NCBI GenBank assembly: GCA_039028895.1
Contig: JBCCHF010000056.1
Span: 1-31,094, forward strand
DNA from: JAHDCJ01 sp039028895
Lineage (GTDB): Bacteria > Bacteroidota > Bacteroidia > Chitinophagales > Saprospiraceae
DNA: 31,094 bases
Direction of reading: 5' to 3'
Shown here: in pieces, positions 1 to 9,065 of the stretch
Position numbering within the stretch: position 1 is the first letter of the stretch
Layout of the letters: the number at the start of each line of letters is the position of its first letter
Position numbers and translations under genes: made by a program
The notes under the pieces: model-generated
Seen by the model: the letters and a program-made list of their open reading frames with translations, nothing else
What the model was told of the DNA's origin: nothing
The model's database searches: none

Positions 1-2
1 CA

Positions 3-1151
3 GACTGGACAATCGCCCATGTTCACGTTGGAACGTTAGGCTGGAACGGGTTTTTGACCTTCGGTATCTTTTACTGGTTGTTCCCCAAAATTTATGGCAC
101 CAAACTTTATTCAGTAAGGCTGGCCAACATGCATTTCTGGTTAGGCACATTGGGTATTCTGTTTTACTGTATCCCAATGTACTGGGCAGGCTTTACACAA
201 AGTTTGATGTGGGCTGAATTCACACCTGATGGTTTCCTGAAGTACAAAAACTTCCTTGAGACAGTGACACAGATCATCCCTATGTATGTTCTGAGAGCAC
301 TTGGTGGATTATTCTACTTCGGTAGTTTATTCATCATGGCTTATAACCTGATCAAGACCGCCAAAAGTGGTACGTTGATCGCAAATGAAGAGGCAGAAGC
401 TCCACCACGGAGCGCCCAGGTCATCCACAAAGGTGGTCACTGGCATCGCTGGATCGAGAGAAGACCCATCCAGTTGCTGGTATTAAGTACAATAGTTATC
501 CTTATCGGTGGTGTAGCTGAAATTTTTCCGACCATATTGATTGATTCCAACATTCCTCGAATAACATCAGTAAACCCATACACCCCACTGGAACTTGAAG
601 GCCGGGATTTGTATATCAGGGAAGGCTGCGTGGGTTGTCACTCTCAAATGATAAGACCGTTCCGACATGAAGTACTCAGGTACGATCCAGAGAATCTCCA
701 ATATTCCAAAGCTGGTGAATTTGTCTATGATAGGCCATTTCTCTGGGGGTCTAAGAGAACCGGCCCTGACCTGCATCGCCTTGGTGGTAAATACAATCAC
801 AGTTGGCATTTCAGGCATATGTATGATCCTGAGTCCACTTCACCCGGATCGATCATGCCAGCTTACCCATGGATGATCAGGAATGACCTTGACACTTCAC
901 ACACAGCAGCTAAAATCAGGACACTGCGAAAATTGGGTGTGCCTTATCAAAGCCGGGAAATCGAAAATGCTGAGAAAGATCTTCGCACTCAGGCTATGGA
1001 AATTGCTGATCAGTTAAGGGAAGAACAACCTGAATTGAAGATCGAAAACCTTGATAAAAAAGAGATCATAGCCCTAATCGCTTATCTCCAACGCCTAGGC
1101 GTGGATATAAGCAATGGTAAGGCAGCTGAAAAACTTTCTTCATCCCGTTAA
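3..1151 (+). CDS. ccoNO: Fused cbb3 cytochrome c oxidase subunits I-II (CcoN C-terminus + CcoO), 5' partial
   Basis: The gene enters from the left edge. The reading frame is open from base 3, so the apparent TTG start at 54 is only an internal codon. The first residues carry an HVH motif followed by GTLGWNG. This matches the haem-ligand helix of CcoN, the catalytic haem-copper subunit. More membrane helices follow, then an ERRPIQ linker and the single N-terminal helix of CcoO. The CcoO part has a CVGCH haem c motif (codons 627-641) and a likely axial Met in IMPAYPW. The protein reduces O2 at the inner membrane under low oxygen, and CcoO passes electrons in from CcoP. Fusion of N and O is common in Bacteroidota. 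The next cco genes follow closely on the same strand. The product is clear; only the N-terminal extent is unknown. Confidence 0.95.
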   Translation, partial: DWTIAHVHVGTLGWNGFLTFGIFYWLFPKIYGTKLYSVRLANMHFWLGTLGILFYCIPMYWAGFTQSLMWAEFTPDGFLKYKNFLETVTQIIPMYVLRALGGLFYFGSLFIMAYNLIKTAKSGTLIANEEAEAPPRSAQVIHKGGHWHRWIERRPIQLLVLSTIVILIGGVAEIFPTILIDSNIPRITSVNPYTPLELEGRDLYIREGCVGCHSQMIRPFRHEVLRYDPENLQYSKAGEFVYDRPFLWGSKRTGPDLHRLGGKYNHSWHFRHMYDPESTSPGSIMPAYPWMIRNDLDTSHTAAKIRTLRKLGVPYQSREIENAEKDLRTQAMEIADQLREEQPELKIENLDKKEIIALIAYLQRLGVDISNGKAAEKLSSSR

Positions 1152-1185
1152 TCGGGCTTTAATAAACGCAAAACGAACTACGAAA

Positions 1186-1365
1186 ATGTATAAAGTCCTA
1201 TTGCAATCTGAAGGTGGCATCAATCTAATAGCCTTGATAGCCCTCGTCATATTCTTTGTCTTCTTTGCCTATACGACCTACAGGACCATATTCGCAAAAG
1301 ATAGTTTTATGGATAAAATGTCTAATCTTCCATTGGAAGAAGGTGACGCATCAATTAACGCTTGA
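1186..1365 (+). CDS. ccoQ: CcoQ-like small cbb3 oxidase subunit
   Basis: This is a 59-residue protein with one hydrophobic helix (roughly residues 13-31, rich in Ile, Leu, Val and Phe) and a short polar tail. I chose the ATG at 1186, preceded by an A-rich stretch, because an upstream start would overlap the ccoNO end in another frame. Its size, single membrane span and place between ccoNO and ccoP are what is expected of CcoQ, which stabilises the assembled oxidase. Sequence alone would not identify so short a protein, so the call rests mainly on position. Confidence 0.75.
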   Translation: MYKVLLQSEGGINLIALIALVIFFVFFAYTTYRTIFAKDSFMDKMSNLPLEEGDASINA

Positions 1366-1377
1366 AACCATCTGATT

Positions 1378-2316
1378 ATGAAAAATAAATGGATTATTGG
1401 GTTGGTTATTACTGCCTTCTTTTTGCTCAATGCACAAACCCATATTGTTGCTGCTCCGGAAGATCTGTCATCACCGTTCTTTGAAGGTCTGTTCTTTAAA
1501 ATGTTCGCAGCGATTGCATCCCTTACCATAATTGCTGCTTTCTATACGTTCCTGCGCATCAATAACATGTTGATGCACCAAGCCAAGAAACAACTCTATA
1601 AAGACCAGGGTCTCAAAATGCCCGAACCAAAGAAAGCTGAAGGATCACCCTGGGACCGCTTTATGGAGCGGATGACCAAGAGCGTTCCTTTCGAACAGGA
1701 AGCAGATGTTATGCTTGACCATGACTATGATGGCATCAAGGAACTTGACAATAGTCTTCCTCCCTGGTGGGTCGCTATGTTTTATATCACCATCGCATTT
1801 GGTGTGGTCTACTATAGCTACTACCACCTCATGAAAAACGGGGGCAAAAGTATTATCGAATCCTACGAAGAGGAAATGGCAGCCGGGGAAGAGATACAAC
1901 TAAGATATCTAGAAAGAATGGCCAACAAGGTGAATGAAAGATCAGTTGTTGCCTTGACTACACAAGAAGAATTGCTGAAAGGCAAAAGAATCTTTGACAT
2001 CAACTGTGTTTCTTGCCACGGCACAATTGGAGAAGGCGGGATCGGCCCCAATATGACTGATGACTACTGGATTCACGGCGGAGATATAAAAAACATTTTC
2101 AGAACGATCAAATACGGCGTCATCGAAAAAGGGATGACACCATGGGAAAAGCAGATAGGCCCAAGGCAGATTCAAGAAGTAGCTTCCTATATCATGACCC
2201 TCCGAGGAACCAATCCCCCAAATGGGAAAGCTCCGCAAGGTGATCTTTGGCAATACGAACAATCAAAAGAGGAGACTGAAAATGAAGAGAACATAGAGGA
2301 AAACTCTGGCGAATAA
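1378..2316 (+). CDS. ccoP: cbb3 oxidase subunit III, mono-haem cytochrome c (CcoP)
   Basis: This is a 312-residue membrane cytochrome. It starts with a hydrophobic signal or anchor (residues 5-20) and has a second helix near 40-60 and a third near 130-150, preceded by the NSLPPWW signature of the CcoP N-terminal domain. A soluble cytochrome c domain follows with C210-x-x-C213-H214 and a probable Met ligand in KGMTPW. Only one CxxCH motif is present, whereas proteobacterial CcoP usually has two haems. The last 25 residues are very rich in Glu and Asn. CcoP accepts electrons from periplasmic donors and passes them to CcoO. It starts 12 bp after ccoQ and is followed by ccoG, so a single operon is likely. 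Confidence 0.93.
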   Translation: MKNKWIIGLVITAFFLLNAQTHIVAAPEDLSSPFFEGLFFKMFAAIASLTIIAAFYTFLRINNMLMHQAKKQLYKDQGLKMPEPKKAEGSPWDRFMERMTKSVPFEQEADVMLDHDYDGIKELDNSLPPWWVAMFYITIAFGVVYYSYYHLMKNGGKSIIESYEEEMAAGEEIQLRYLERMANKVNERSVVALTTQEELLKGKRIFDINCVSCHGTIGEGGIGPNMTDDYWIHGGDIKNIFRTIKYGVIEKGMTPWEKQIGPRQIQEVASYIMTLRGTNPPNGKAPQGDLWQYEQSKEETENEENIEENSGE

Positions 2317-2361
2317 TACCAGCCAGACAATAAAATTACTCCTGGATAACAGTTGTCAAGA

Positions 2362-3777
2362 ATGAATGAGGAGACTATAGTGAAGGATTCTGAGAGTTTC
2401 AGAGATAGTATTGCCACTATTGATGACAAAGGGCATCGTGCTTGGATTTACCCCAAAAAGCCAAAAGGTCGGTATTATAGAGCACGTTCCATTGTAAGTA
2501 TCGTGCTTTTAGCGGTCTTATTCGGAATGCCATTCATCAAGATCAACGGTGATCCGTTTTTCATGTTCAATGTCATAGAACGCAAGTTCATCTTATTTGG
2601 CATTATTTTTCTTCCTCAGGATTTTCACTTATTTGGATTGGCTATGATCACCATAATTCTCTTCATAGCACTCTTTACGGCTGTTTTTGGAAGACTGTTT
2701 TGTGGTTGGGTTTGTCCTCAAACCATTTTCATGGAAATGGTCTTTAGAAAAATCGAATACTGGATCGAAGGAGATGCCAACAAGCAGAGAAAATTAAACC
2801 GAAGTCCCTGGACGTTTGAGAAATACTGGAAGAAAGGCCTGAAGCTATCCATATTCTTCACCATTGCAGTTTTGATTGCCAACACCTTCTTAGCCTGGAT
2901 TATTGGTACTGATGAGGTCATTAAGATCATCAGCGAACCGATTTCTGCACATATGAGCGGCTTCATAGCAATGATCATTTTTTCTGGTGTTTTCTTTTTC
3001 GTGTTTACCTGGTTCAGAGAACAGGTTTGCATCGCCGTATGTCCCTATGGTCGTATGCAGGGGGTATTGCTGGACAAAGACTCCATTGTCGTCCACTATG
3101 ATCATATTAGGGGGGAACCAAGGGGTAAGATCAGGAAAAACAAGTTACTGGAGTCAGCGGAAAAATTAGGAGATTGCATTGATTGCAAACTATGCGTTCA
3201 GGTCTGCCCTACCGGTATCGATATTCGAAACGGTACCCAGTTGGAATGTGTCAATTGCACAGCCTGTATCGATGCCTGTGATGAGGTGATGGAAAAAGTC
3301 AAACGCCCAAAAGGACTTATTCGCTATGCTTCATTGAACAATATTGAAAAGAATGTTCCATTTAAGCTTACAAAACGGGCTATTGCCTATTCTGCAGTAC
3401 TTGTCATCCTTTTGACCATCCAGGGATTTCTTTTGGTAAATCGGTCTGACCTTGAGGTTACCATACTCAGAACTCCGGGTACACTGTATTATCAATCAGA
3501 CGATGGCTACATCAGCAACCTGTACAAATATCGGGTAGCTAACAAGACCAATGATGAAATGGACCTTGAACTAAGGATCAAGCGCCCAGAAGGTAGGATC
3601 AGGATGAATGGTGAAAGCCATAAAGCGGTTGCGCAGGGCAGTTCAGAAGGCAACTTTTTTATTGACATCAAAGATGAAAATGTTATGAGTGACAAAGTCA
3701 AAGTCATTCTGGAGGTTTTTGCTGATGGCGAAAAATTCGACCAGGTAAAAGCCACATTCTTAGGACCTATTAGATAA
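2362..3777 (+). CDS. ccoG: cbb3 oxidase accessory ferredoxin-type protein CcoG
   Basis: This is a polytopic membrane iron-sulfur protein of about 471 residues needed for cbb3 oxidase biogenesis; CcoG has been linked to Cu(II) reduction during copper delivery. The visible marks are FCGWVCPQ and CIAVCPYGRMQ in membrane-proximal loops, two 4Fe-4S clusters (CIDCKLCVQVCP and CVNCTACIDAC), several hydrophobic helices, and a C-terminal Ig-like domain typical of CcoG. An in-frame TTG lies at 2353, but the ATG at 2362 is preferred. It follows ccoP by about 45 bp and precedes ccoH, the standard order in Bacteroidota. Confidence 0.94.
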   Translation: MNEETIVKDSESFRDSIATIDDKGHRAWIYPKKPKGRYYRARSIVSIVLLAVLFGMPFIKINGDPFFMFNVIERKFILFGIIFLPQDFHLFGLAMITIILFIALFTAVFGRLFCGWVCPQTIFMEMVFRKIEYWIEGDANKQRKLNRSPWTFEKYWKKGLKLSIFFTIAVLIANTFLAWIIGTDEVIKIISEPISAHMSGFIAMIIFSGVFFFVFTWFREQVCIAVCPYGRMQGVLLDKDSIVVHYDHIRGEPRGKIRKNKLLESAEKLGDCIDCKLCVQVCPTGIDIRNGTQLECVNCTACIDACDEVMEKVKRPKGLIRYASLNNIEKNVPFKLTKRAIAYSAVLVILLTIQGFLLVNRSDLEVTILRTPGTLYYQSDDGYISNLYKYRVANKTNDEMDLELRIKRPEGRIRMNGESHKAVAQGSSEGNFFIDIKDENVMSDKVKVILEVFADGEKFDQVKATFLGPIR

Positions 3778-3817
3778 TTCAATCCCGGACAAGTTTCGGG
3801 GCTCAAAAAACTAAATC

Positions 3818-4252
3818 ATGAATTGGGGAAAAGGTATCGGACTTGCATACATCGGCTTCATTGCCTTTATGATTATGATGGTTTATAAATCTGCGCAACA
3901 GGAATTAAACCTGGTGACAAAAGACTACTACGAAAAGGATTTAACTTTTGAAGATCAAAGGGTAAAGCGGGTAAATACCTCTGCTTTCGAAAAAGAGGTA
4001 GCCATTAATCATTTACCCGAAAATGAAACTGTCACTTTCCAATTTCCCGGAGAAGATAATAAGGCCCAGGGCACCATCCTGTTTTTCCGCCCTTCGGATA
4101 ACAAGCAGGATAAAACCATACAGATTTCAGCAAATGCACAAAACGAAATGACAGTATCTACTCGTGAATTGGTAAGCGGTCACTGGCGCATACTCGTTGA
4201 CTGGAGTGATGGAGAACGGGATTATTTCACAGAATCTGTTTTAGTGCTTTAA
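3818..4252 (+). CDS. ccoH: CcoH/FixH family cbb3 oxidase assembly protein
   Basis: This is a 144-residue protein with one N-terminal membrane helix (about residues 8-24) followed by a short extracytoplasmic domain. The segment NLVTKDYYEKDLTFEDQ just after the helix is the usual FixH/CcoH signature, and the C-terminal part looks like a small beta-sandwich ending in W-R-I-L-V-D-W. FixH-type proteins assist assembly and stability of the cbb3 complex. Position directly after ccoG supports the call. Confidence 0.88.
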   Translation: MNWGKGIGLAYIGFIAFMIMMVYKSAQQELNLVTKDYYEKDLTFEDQRVKRVNTSAFEKEVAINHLPENETVTFQFPGEDNKAQGTILFFRPSDNKQDKTIQISANAQNEMTVSTRELVSGHWRILVDWSDGERDYFTESVLVL

Positions 4253-4298
4253 GCAGTTCCTTTGTAATTTAATCTTTCATCAATAAGCACCCGACCTA

Positions 4299-4964
4299 AT
4301 GAACATAATTGCTGCTTTGACACTTGGCCTTATGGGCAGTTTACACTGTATCGGTATGTGTGGTCCCATTGCGATGGCCCTTCCCCATTCTTCTGAAAGT
4401 AAGTGGACGACCCTCAGCAATCTGCTTCTCTATAATGGTGGCCGCGTTGTTACCTATGGCTTTATTGGAATTTTATTCGGTGCGATTGGTCTTGGAGTTT
4501 CCCTGGCCGGATACCAACAGGCACTTTCTATAATTTTAGGTGTAACTCTTTTGGCCGTTGCCTTGTTCTCTTTAAATCTCGAAAAAAGTTTTGTCCAGTG
4601 GCCTTTAATCAACAAGTTATTCTTTTGGGTCAAGAATCAGTTGAGTCAAAGACTACAACATAGTGGATCCAGTTCATTCTTTGTCGTTGGCCTCCTCAAT
4701 GGGCTTTTACCATGTGGTATGGTCTACATGGCACTGGCCGGAGCAGTATTAGCCGGGAGTATAATAGGAGGAGCCATTTTCATGATGGTTTTTGGCCTTG
4801 GCACCATTCCATTAATGTTATTGGCATCCCTCGCCAAAGGGATGGTCAGCCCGAAAGTCAGAAAAAGATTTATGAAACTGGTTCCTGCGTTTATGGCTAT
4901 CATAGCGATGATGTTGATTTTTAGAGGAATAAGCCCCGCATTTGTAACAGGAGGTTGCCATTAA
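4299..4964 (+). CDS. Sulfite exporter TauE/SafE-like membrane protein of the cbb3 cluster
   Basis: This is a 221-residue polytopic protein with about six hydrophobic helices. The N-terminal helix contains a HCIGMCGP motif and a later helix contains NGLLPCGMVY. Paired Cys-bearing motifs of this kind mark the TauE/SafE (UreH-like) group that commonly follows ccoG and ccoH in Bacteroidota. The substrate is unknown. A role in copper handling for the oxidase is plausible from the Cys/Met motifs and context, but that is inference. It is the last gene of the cco operon and is followed by hairpins at 4983-5014 and 5126-5167. Confidence 0.85.
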   Translation: MNIIAALTLGLMGSLHCIGMCGPIAMALPHSSESKWTTLSNLLLYNGGRVVTYGFIGILFGAIGLGVSLAGYQQALSIILGVTLLAVALFSLNLEKSFVQWPLINKLFFWVKNQLSQRLQHSGSSSFFVVGLLNGLLPCGMVYMALAGAVLAGSIIGGAIFMMVFGLGTIPLMLLASLAKGMVSPKVRKRFMKLVPAFMAIIAMMLIFRGISPAFVTGGCH

Positions 4965-4982
4965 AAAAACATAGAATAAAAA

Positions 4983-5014
4983 GATGATCAGGATCAATGG
5001 TTTTGATGATCATC
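4983..5014 (+). other. Inverted repeat downstream of the cco operon
   Basis: An 8-bp arm GATGATCA and its exact complement TGATCATC enclose an inner TCAA/TTGA pair, giving a nested hairpin with a small bulge. It starts 18 bp after the TauE-like stop codon. There is no T-run after it, so it may act as a 3'-end stabilising stem rather than as a terminator. Confidence 0.5.
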
Positions 5015-5125
5015 GTCATTTCCCAACCTGCCTCCTGAACGTATCTTTGAAATAGAAAAAATAAACAATCATTGACGACTTGGTTAATGATTTCTAAAGT
5101 GCTTTTATTCAGAAAAGGGAGGCAT

Positions 5126-5167
5126 GAATGGGCGGCCTATAAAGTATAGGCTGTCCATTCCTTTTTT
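5126..5167 (+). terminator. Intrinsic terminator of the cco operon
   Basis: The arms GAATGGGCGGCCTATA and TATAGGCTGTCCATTC pair over 16 bp, with two G-T wobbles and a 3-nt AAG loop. Six T residues follow one base later (5162-5167). This is a textbook rho-independent terminator between the cco operon and the stress-protein genes. The rest of the 4965-5286 gap shows no gene; the usp promoter probably lies in 5170-5280, but I could not assign it. Confidence 0.85.
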
Positions 5168-5286
5168 ACCCAAATGCGAACTATTCCTACCAGTTTTAAC
5201 CTCCTTGACGGAAATCATTTTTCATCCTGATCTCTATCATCTATATCGGTCGGTTCTTCTCATAATTTGGAAATAAAAGAGTGAAT

Positions 5287-6204
5287 ATGAAAAAGATACT
5301 GGTTCCCGTTGATTTTTCCAATGCTTCCAAAAACGCGTTAACCTATGCGATCAAGTTTTCGGAAGATTTAAATGCATCCATCAATATGTTCCACGTTTAT
5401 CGTCATTTTGTGGATGCAAGTGCTCCTGTGCTTACTGTACCAATGAATGATTGGGTAGGGAAAAGTGCAGAACAGTTTATGACGACCTTCCTATCCGAAG
5501 TCAGGGACGAATTAGATACAGATCATCCAGATGTGCATATCGATATTGAAGCGGTAATGGGCTTAGCTACCGACGAAGTAGCGGAAAAGACAAAATGTGG
5601 GGAATGCGACCTGGTGATGATGGGGAAAACCGGCAAAACCTCATTAGCGGACAAGTTGTTTGGCTCCGTAACGACAACAACTATTGAAAGAACCTATTGT
5701 CCTGTCATTGCCATTCCGGAGAATGCAAAGTATAAAGGTATCAACCGGATTCTGTTTGCTACCGATCTGTTTTCCATCGACAACAAAATCCTAAAACAAG
5801 TATTGGATTTTGCTTTGAAATTCAAGGCACGGGTTTATTTCGTTCATGTTACGGATACCCCTGGCACCGACATGCATGTAGAAGAAGAACTTTTTGAGCG
5901 CATCTTTGAAATCTATGCAGTTCCTCCGGTGCCATTTGAAATTAGAATGGTCACTGGTCCCTCTGTTGAAAAAGCACTGAACAAGTTTGTCGAAACTAAC
6001 GACATCGACCTCATGATGATGGTTACACAGCACCGCTCTCCATGGGAACGCTTGTTTCTTAAAAGCTATACTCGTGAAATGGCAATGCATATGACAGTAC
6101 CATTATTAGTCTTGCACACTGGAGATGACGTCGACTTTTCAATCAAAAAAAACTTAAAACAATCAAAAACCACAGCATATGAAAAAAATACTGGTGCCCA
6201 CTGA
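5287..6204 (+). CDS. Tandem-domain universal stress protein (UspA family), copy 1
   Basis: This is a cytoplasmic protein of about 305 residues built from two Usp domains. The N-terminal domain opens with MKKILVPVDFS and has the ATP-binding pattern G-2x-G-9x-G-S (GKTG, then GS in LFGSVTTT). The second domain begins near ILFATDLFS and has lost that glycine pattern. I prefer the ATG at 5287 to the in-frame GTG at 5281 because it begins exactly at the Usp motif. Usp proteins bind ATP and support survival under energy or redox stress; no more specific role can be read here. Its 3' end overlaps the next usp gene by 26 bp, so the two are probably translated from one mRNA. Confidence 0.92.
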   Translation: MKKILVPVDFSNASKNALTYAIKFSEDLNASINMFHVYRHFVDASAPVLTVPMNDWVGKSAEQFMTTFLSEVRDELDTDHPDVHIDIEAVMGLATDEVAEKTKCGECDLVMMGKTGKTSLADKLFGSVTTTTIERTYCPVIAIPENAKYKGINRILFATDLFSIDNKILKQVLDFALKFKARVYFVHVTDTPGTDMHVEEELFERIFEIYAVPPVPFEIRMVTGPSVEKALNKFVETNDIDLMMMVTQHRSPWERLFLKSYTREMAMHMTVPLLVLHTGDDVDFSIKKNLKQSKTTAYEKNTGAH

Positions 6205-7021
6205 TTTTTCGAATACGGCATGTTTCGCTCATGAGTTTGCGAAAACAATGGCGAAGGTCTTCGATGCTGAAATATTTGCTGTCCATGCCTACACCATTCC
6301 TTACCTGGAAGCTACCGTGCCGACCGAGATCAGACAAGAAATTATGAATCAGCAGAAAAAGTCAGTTGAAAAGCAATTTCGAGACTTCTTCTATGATCAC
6401 CCTAACCAAAAATCAACAGAAGATATTGCGGTAAGGGTCGTTGAAAGATATACCATCTGCGAAGGCAATCCTATTGATGTTATTATTCGCGAAAGCAAAA
6501 AAGAAGACATTGATCTTATCGTGATGGGTACCAGAGGGGCTCATAACCTGGGGGAAAAAATATTTGGTAGTGTAACAACTGCAGTAATTGAAAATGTTGA
6601 TGTACCTGTAGTTGTAATTCCAGAAGGTGCAACTTTTCATGGTATGAAAAACATTGCTTATGCCACCAACTATGAGGAAGGTGATGAAAATTTCATCGAA
6701 TTCCTGGAGATCTTTTCCAAGAAGATGGATGCCATGACGCACTTTTTGCACATTGACAATTCACCAAAAAACACCTTGAAGTCATCTGGTTCAAAAGTCC
6801 CTGAGACTAAGATTCAGTTTGATATGGGGTTTGTAAGTTTTACTGAGCTTGCAGGCGACTCGATAATTGACTCAATCGATCACTTTGTTGAAAATGAAAA
6901 CATCGATCTACTGGCGATTTTTATTCCTAATCGCGGCTTCTGGAAAAACCTCTTCCATAAGCGATTATCGAAACAGATGGTCTTTCATTCCAAAATACCA
7001 TTGTTATTCTACCATGCATGA
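6179..7021 (+). CDS. Tandem-domain universal stress protein (UspA family), copy 2
   Basis: This is a 280-residue paralogue of the preceding gene, starting MKKILVPTDFS. The first domain keeps the nucleotide-binding pattern (GTRG, then GS in IFGSVTTA). The second domain, from about NIAYATNYE, is degenerate. The gene begins inside the end of copy 1, a sign of translational coupling. Paired usp genes beside cbb3 oxidase genes suggest a response to low oxygen or energy limitation, but this is contextual. Confidence 0.92.
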   Translation: MKKILVPTDFSNTACFAHEFAKTMAKVFDAEIFAVHAYTIPYLEATVPTEIRQEIMNQQKKSVEKQFRDFFYDHPNQKSTEDIAVRVVERYTICEGNPIDVIIRESKKEDIDLIVMGTRGAHNLGEKIFGSVTTAVIENVDVPVVVIPEGATFHGMKNIAYATNYEEGDENFIEFLEIFSKKMDAMTHFLHIDNSPKNTLKSSGSKVPETKIQFDMGFVSFTELAGDSIIDSIDHFVENENIDLLAIFIPNRGFWKNLFHKRLSKQMVFHSKIPLLFYHA

Positions 7022-7121
7022 CAGTCGATGGATTAGCCATAAACCGATGTGGCAGAGCAAGGAATGGCCATGATGCCTCAGATTCCTTTGTTATTATTCT
7101 TAACCATCCAATTCTAACATT

Positions 7122-9065
7122 ATGGGTTCAGGAAAAGTAAGTTTAATTAGAGATCAGGATTCTCGTAAACGCTTTATGCAACAGCTGCTTACAGATATTA
7201 AAGCTATGGAACGCATGCTGGACGATGGGCTATTTGAAACCGGGATCAGAAGAATAGGGCTTGAACAAGAGCTTTGCTTTGTTAATAAAAACTGGAGACC
7301 AGCTCCCAGGGTCATGAAAATCCTGGAAGCTATTGACGACCCTCACTTCACAACAGAATTGGCAAGGTTCAATATGGAAATTAATCTTGATCCCGAGCTC
7401 TTTACCGGTTCTGTGTTATCTACTGTTCAGGCAAAGCTTGATCACTTTATGGCGATTGCAGAAAATGCCGCTCAACAATTTGATGCACACGCCATTCTTT
7501 GTGGTATTGTGCCTTCGATAAATCGGCGGGATGTGGATATCAGAAACCTGACCCCACTTCCAAGATATAAAATGCTCACTGATCTCATTCATGAATTACG
7601 AGGTGATAGTATGGAATTCAGGATTGAAGGGGCTGATCAGTTAATCGTCAAAGAGGCCAGTGCCTTATTTGAAGGCTCCAATACGAGCTTCCAGGTACAT
7701 TACCAGGTTTGGCCGGAAGAATTTGCCTCGTTGTACAACTGGTCAGAAGCGATTACAGCACCGCTTATGGCGGTTTCGACTAACTCGCCCATATTTCTGG
7801 GCCGTCGACTTTGGCGTGAAACACGGATAGCCTTGTTTGAGCAGTCTGTCGATATCAGAAACCAATCAGAGATCAGGCGTTCAAAAATGCCACGGGTTTC
7901 TTTTGGTAACGATTGGTTACAAAATTCCGTCCTCGAAATTTACCGCGAATCCGTAGTGAGGCATAAGCCTCTATTACAATCGACGGTTCATGAAGATCCT
8001 ATGGCCCTTCTTGATCAGGGACTAACCCCAAAGTTGTATGCCTTAAACATTCATAATGGGACATTATGGTCGTGGAACAGGGCTTGTTATGGCTTAACAA
8101 ATGGTATCCCACACCTACGCATTGAAAACAGGGTATTGCCAGCCGGTCCAACTAGGGTAGATGAGATTGCCAATGCAGCATTCTGGTTAGGTATGATGCA
8201 CGGAATGCCCGAAAAATATACGAACATCAACGATAAGATGGAGTTTGACGAGGCAAAATTGAATTTTCTGAAAGCGGCAAGACAGGGATTAGGGGCCCAA
8301 TTCGTTTGGCCAGGTTACGATTATAAGATAACAGCGCAGGAATTGATTCTGAGGGAGTTACTCCCAATTGCGCAAAAAGGATTGGAGAAAGCCCATATCG
8401 ATCCACAAGATATTGACAAGTACCTGACCATTATTGAGCAAAGAGCCGTTAGCGGAAATACAGGATCACAATGGATCCTCGATTCCTTTAACAATTTAAA
8501 GAAAGAAGGAACACGGGAAGAGGCGCTTTTAGCCACCACGGCCGGCCTTCACAAGAGACAACAAGAAGGAAGCCCTGTACATAACTGGAAATTGGCCCAA
8601 ATGACAGAAGTTGGCGGATGGAACAAAAGATTTGCCAGCGTATGTCAACTCATGTCCACCGATCTATTCACCGTTAATGAAGATGATCTCATCGATTTTG
8701 TCACCAGCATAATGGATTGGGAGAATATCCGTCACGTTCCAGTTGAAAATGACGCAGGTCAATTAGTCGGTCTTGTCAGTTCAAAGATGTTAATCCGTTA
8801 CTATAGCCAGAAAGATCCGAATGCTGATCCAGTTGCTGTTGGCGATTTGATGACTAAAGAACTATTTACTGTTGCACCAGACACACCGACACACACGGCC
8901 ATTGCCATAATGAGAGATCAGGGAATTGCCTCGTTGCCCGTTGTCCAAAAAGGAAAACTTGTAGGCATCGTTACAGAAAAAGATTTCCTGAAAGCTGTAT
9001 CATTTTGTCTTGAAGAGATTGAAAAATCCGAGTCTTCTACAACTTTAGTCGCTGAACAAAGCTGA
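7122..9065 (+). CDS. Glutamate-cysteine ligase-like (GCS2/YbdK-type) protein with two C-terminal CBS domains
   Basis: This is a 647-residue fusion. Residues of about 25-420 resemble the GCS2 carboxylate-amine ligase fold: GLEQEL with E48 and E50, a NMEINL strand, and HLRIENRVLPAGPT late in the domain. Residues of about 514-565 (MSTDLFTV to GLVSSKML) and 577-633 (DLMTKELFTV to GIVTEKDF) are a pair of CBS domains, which usually sense adenine nucleotides. The enzyme probably makes a gamma-glutamyl or similar amide bond and may be gated by energy charge; the true substrate is unknown. It is co-oriented with the usp genes after a 100-bp gap. Its stop codon directly abuts the convergent hemJ stop. 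Confidence 0.82.
   Translation: MGSGKVSLIRDQDSRKRFMQQLLTDIKAMERMLDDGLFETGIRRIGLEQELCFVNKNWRPAPRVMKILEAIDDPHFTTELARFNMEINLDPELFTGSVLSTVQAKLDHFMAIAENAAQQFDAHAILCGIVPSINRRDVDIRNLTPLPRYKMLTDLIHELRGDSMEFRIEGADQLIVKEASALFEGSNTSFQVHYQVWPEEFASLYNWSEAITAPLMAVSTNSPIFLGRRLWRETRIALFEQSVDIRNQSEIRRSKMPRVSFGNDWLQNSVLEIYRESVVRHKPLLQSTVHEDPMALLDQGLTPKLYALNIHNGTLWSWNRACYGLTNGIPHLRIENRVLPAGPTRVDEIANAAFWLGMMHGMPEKYTNINDKMEFDEAKLNFLKAARQGLGAQFVWPGYDYKITAQELILRELLPIAQKGLEKAHIDPQDIDKYLTIIEQRAVSGNTGSQWILDSFNNLKKEGTREEALLATTAGLHKRQQEGSPVHNWKLAQMTEVGGWNKRFASVCQLMSTDLFTVNEDDLIDFVTSIMDWENIRHVPVENDAGQLVGLVSSKMLIRYYSQKDPNADPVAVGDLMTKELFTVAPDTPTHTAIAIMRDQGIASLPVVQKGKLVGIVTEKDFLKAVSFCLEEIEKSESSTTLVAEQS

Noticed and set aside
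4993..5007. FNR/Anr-like box near the usp promoter (ATCAA and TTGAT half-sites)
   Set aside because: The half-sites are in the reverse order (ATCAA then TTGAT), their spacing is wrong, and they form the inner part of a hairpin after the cco operon.
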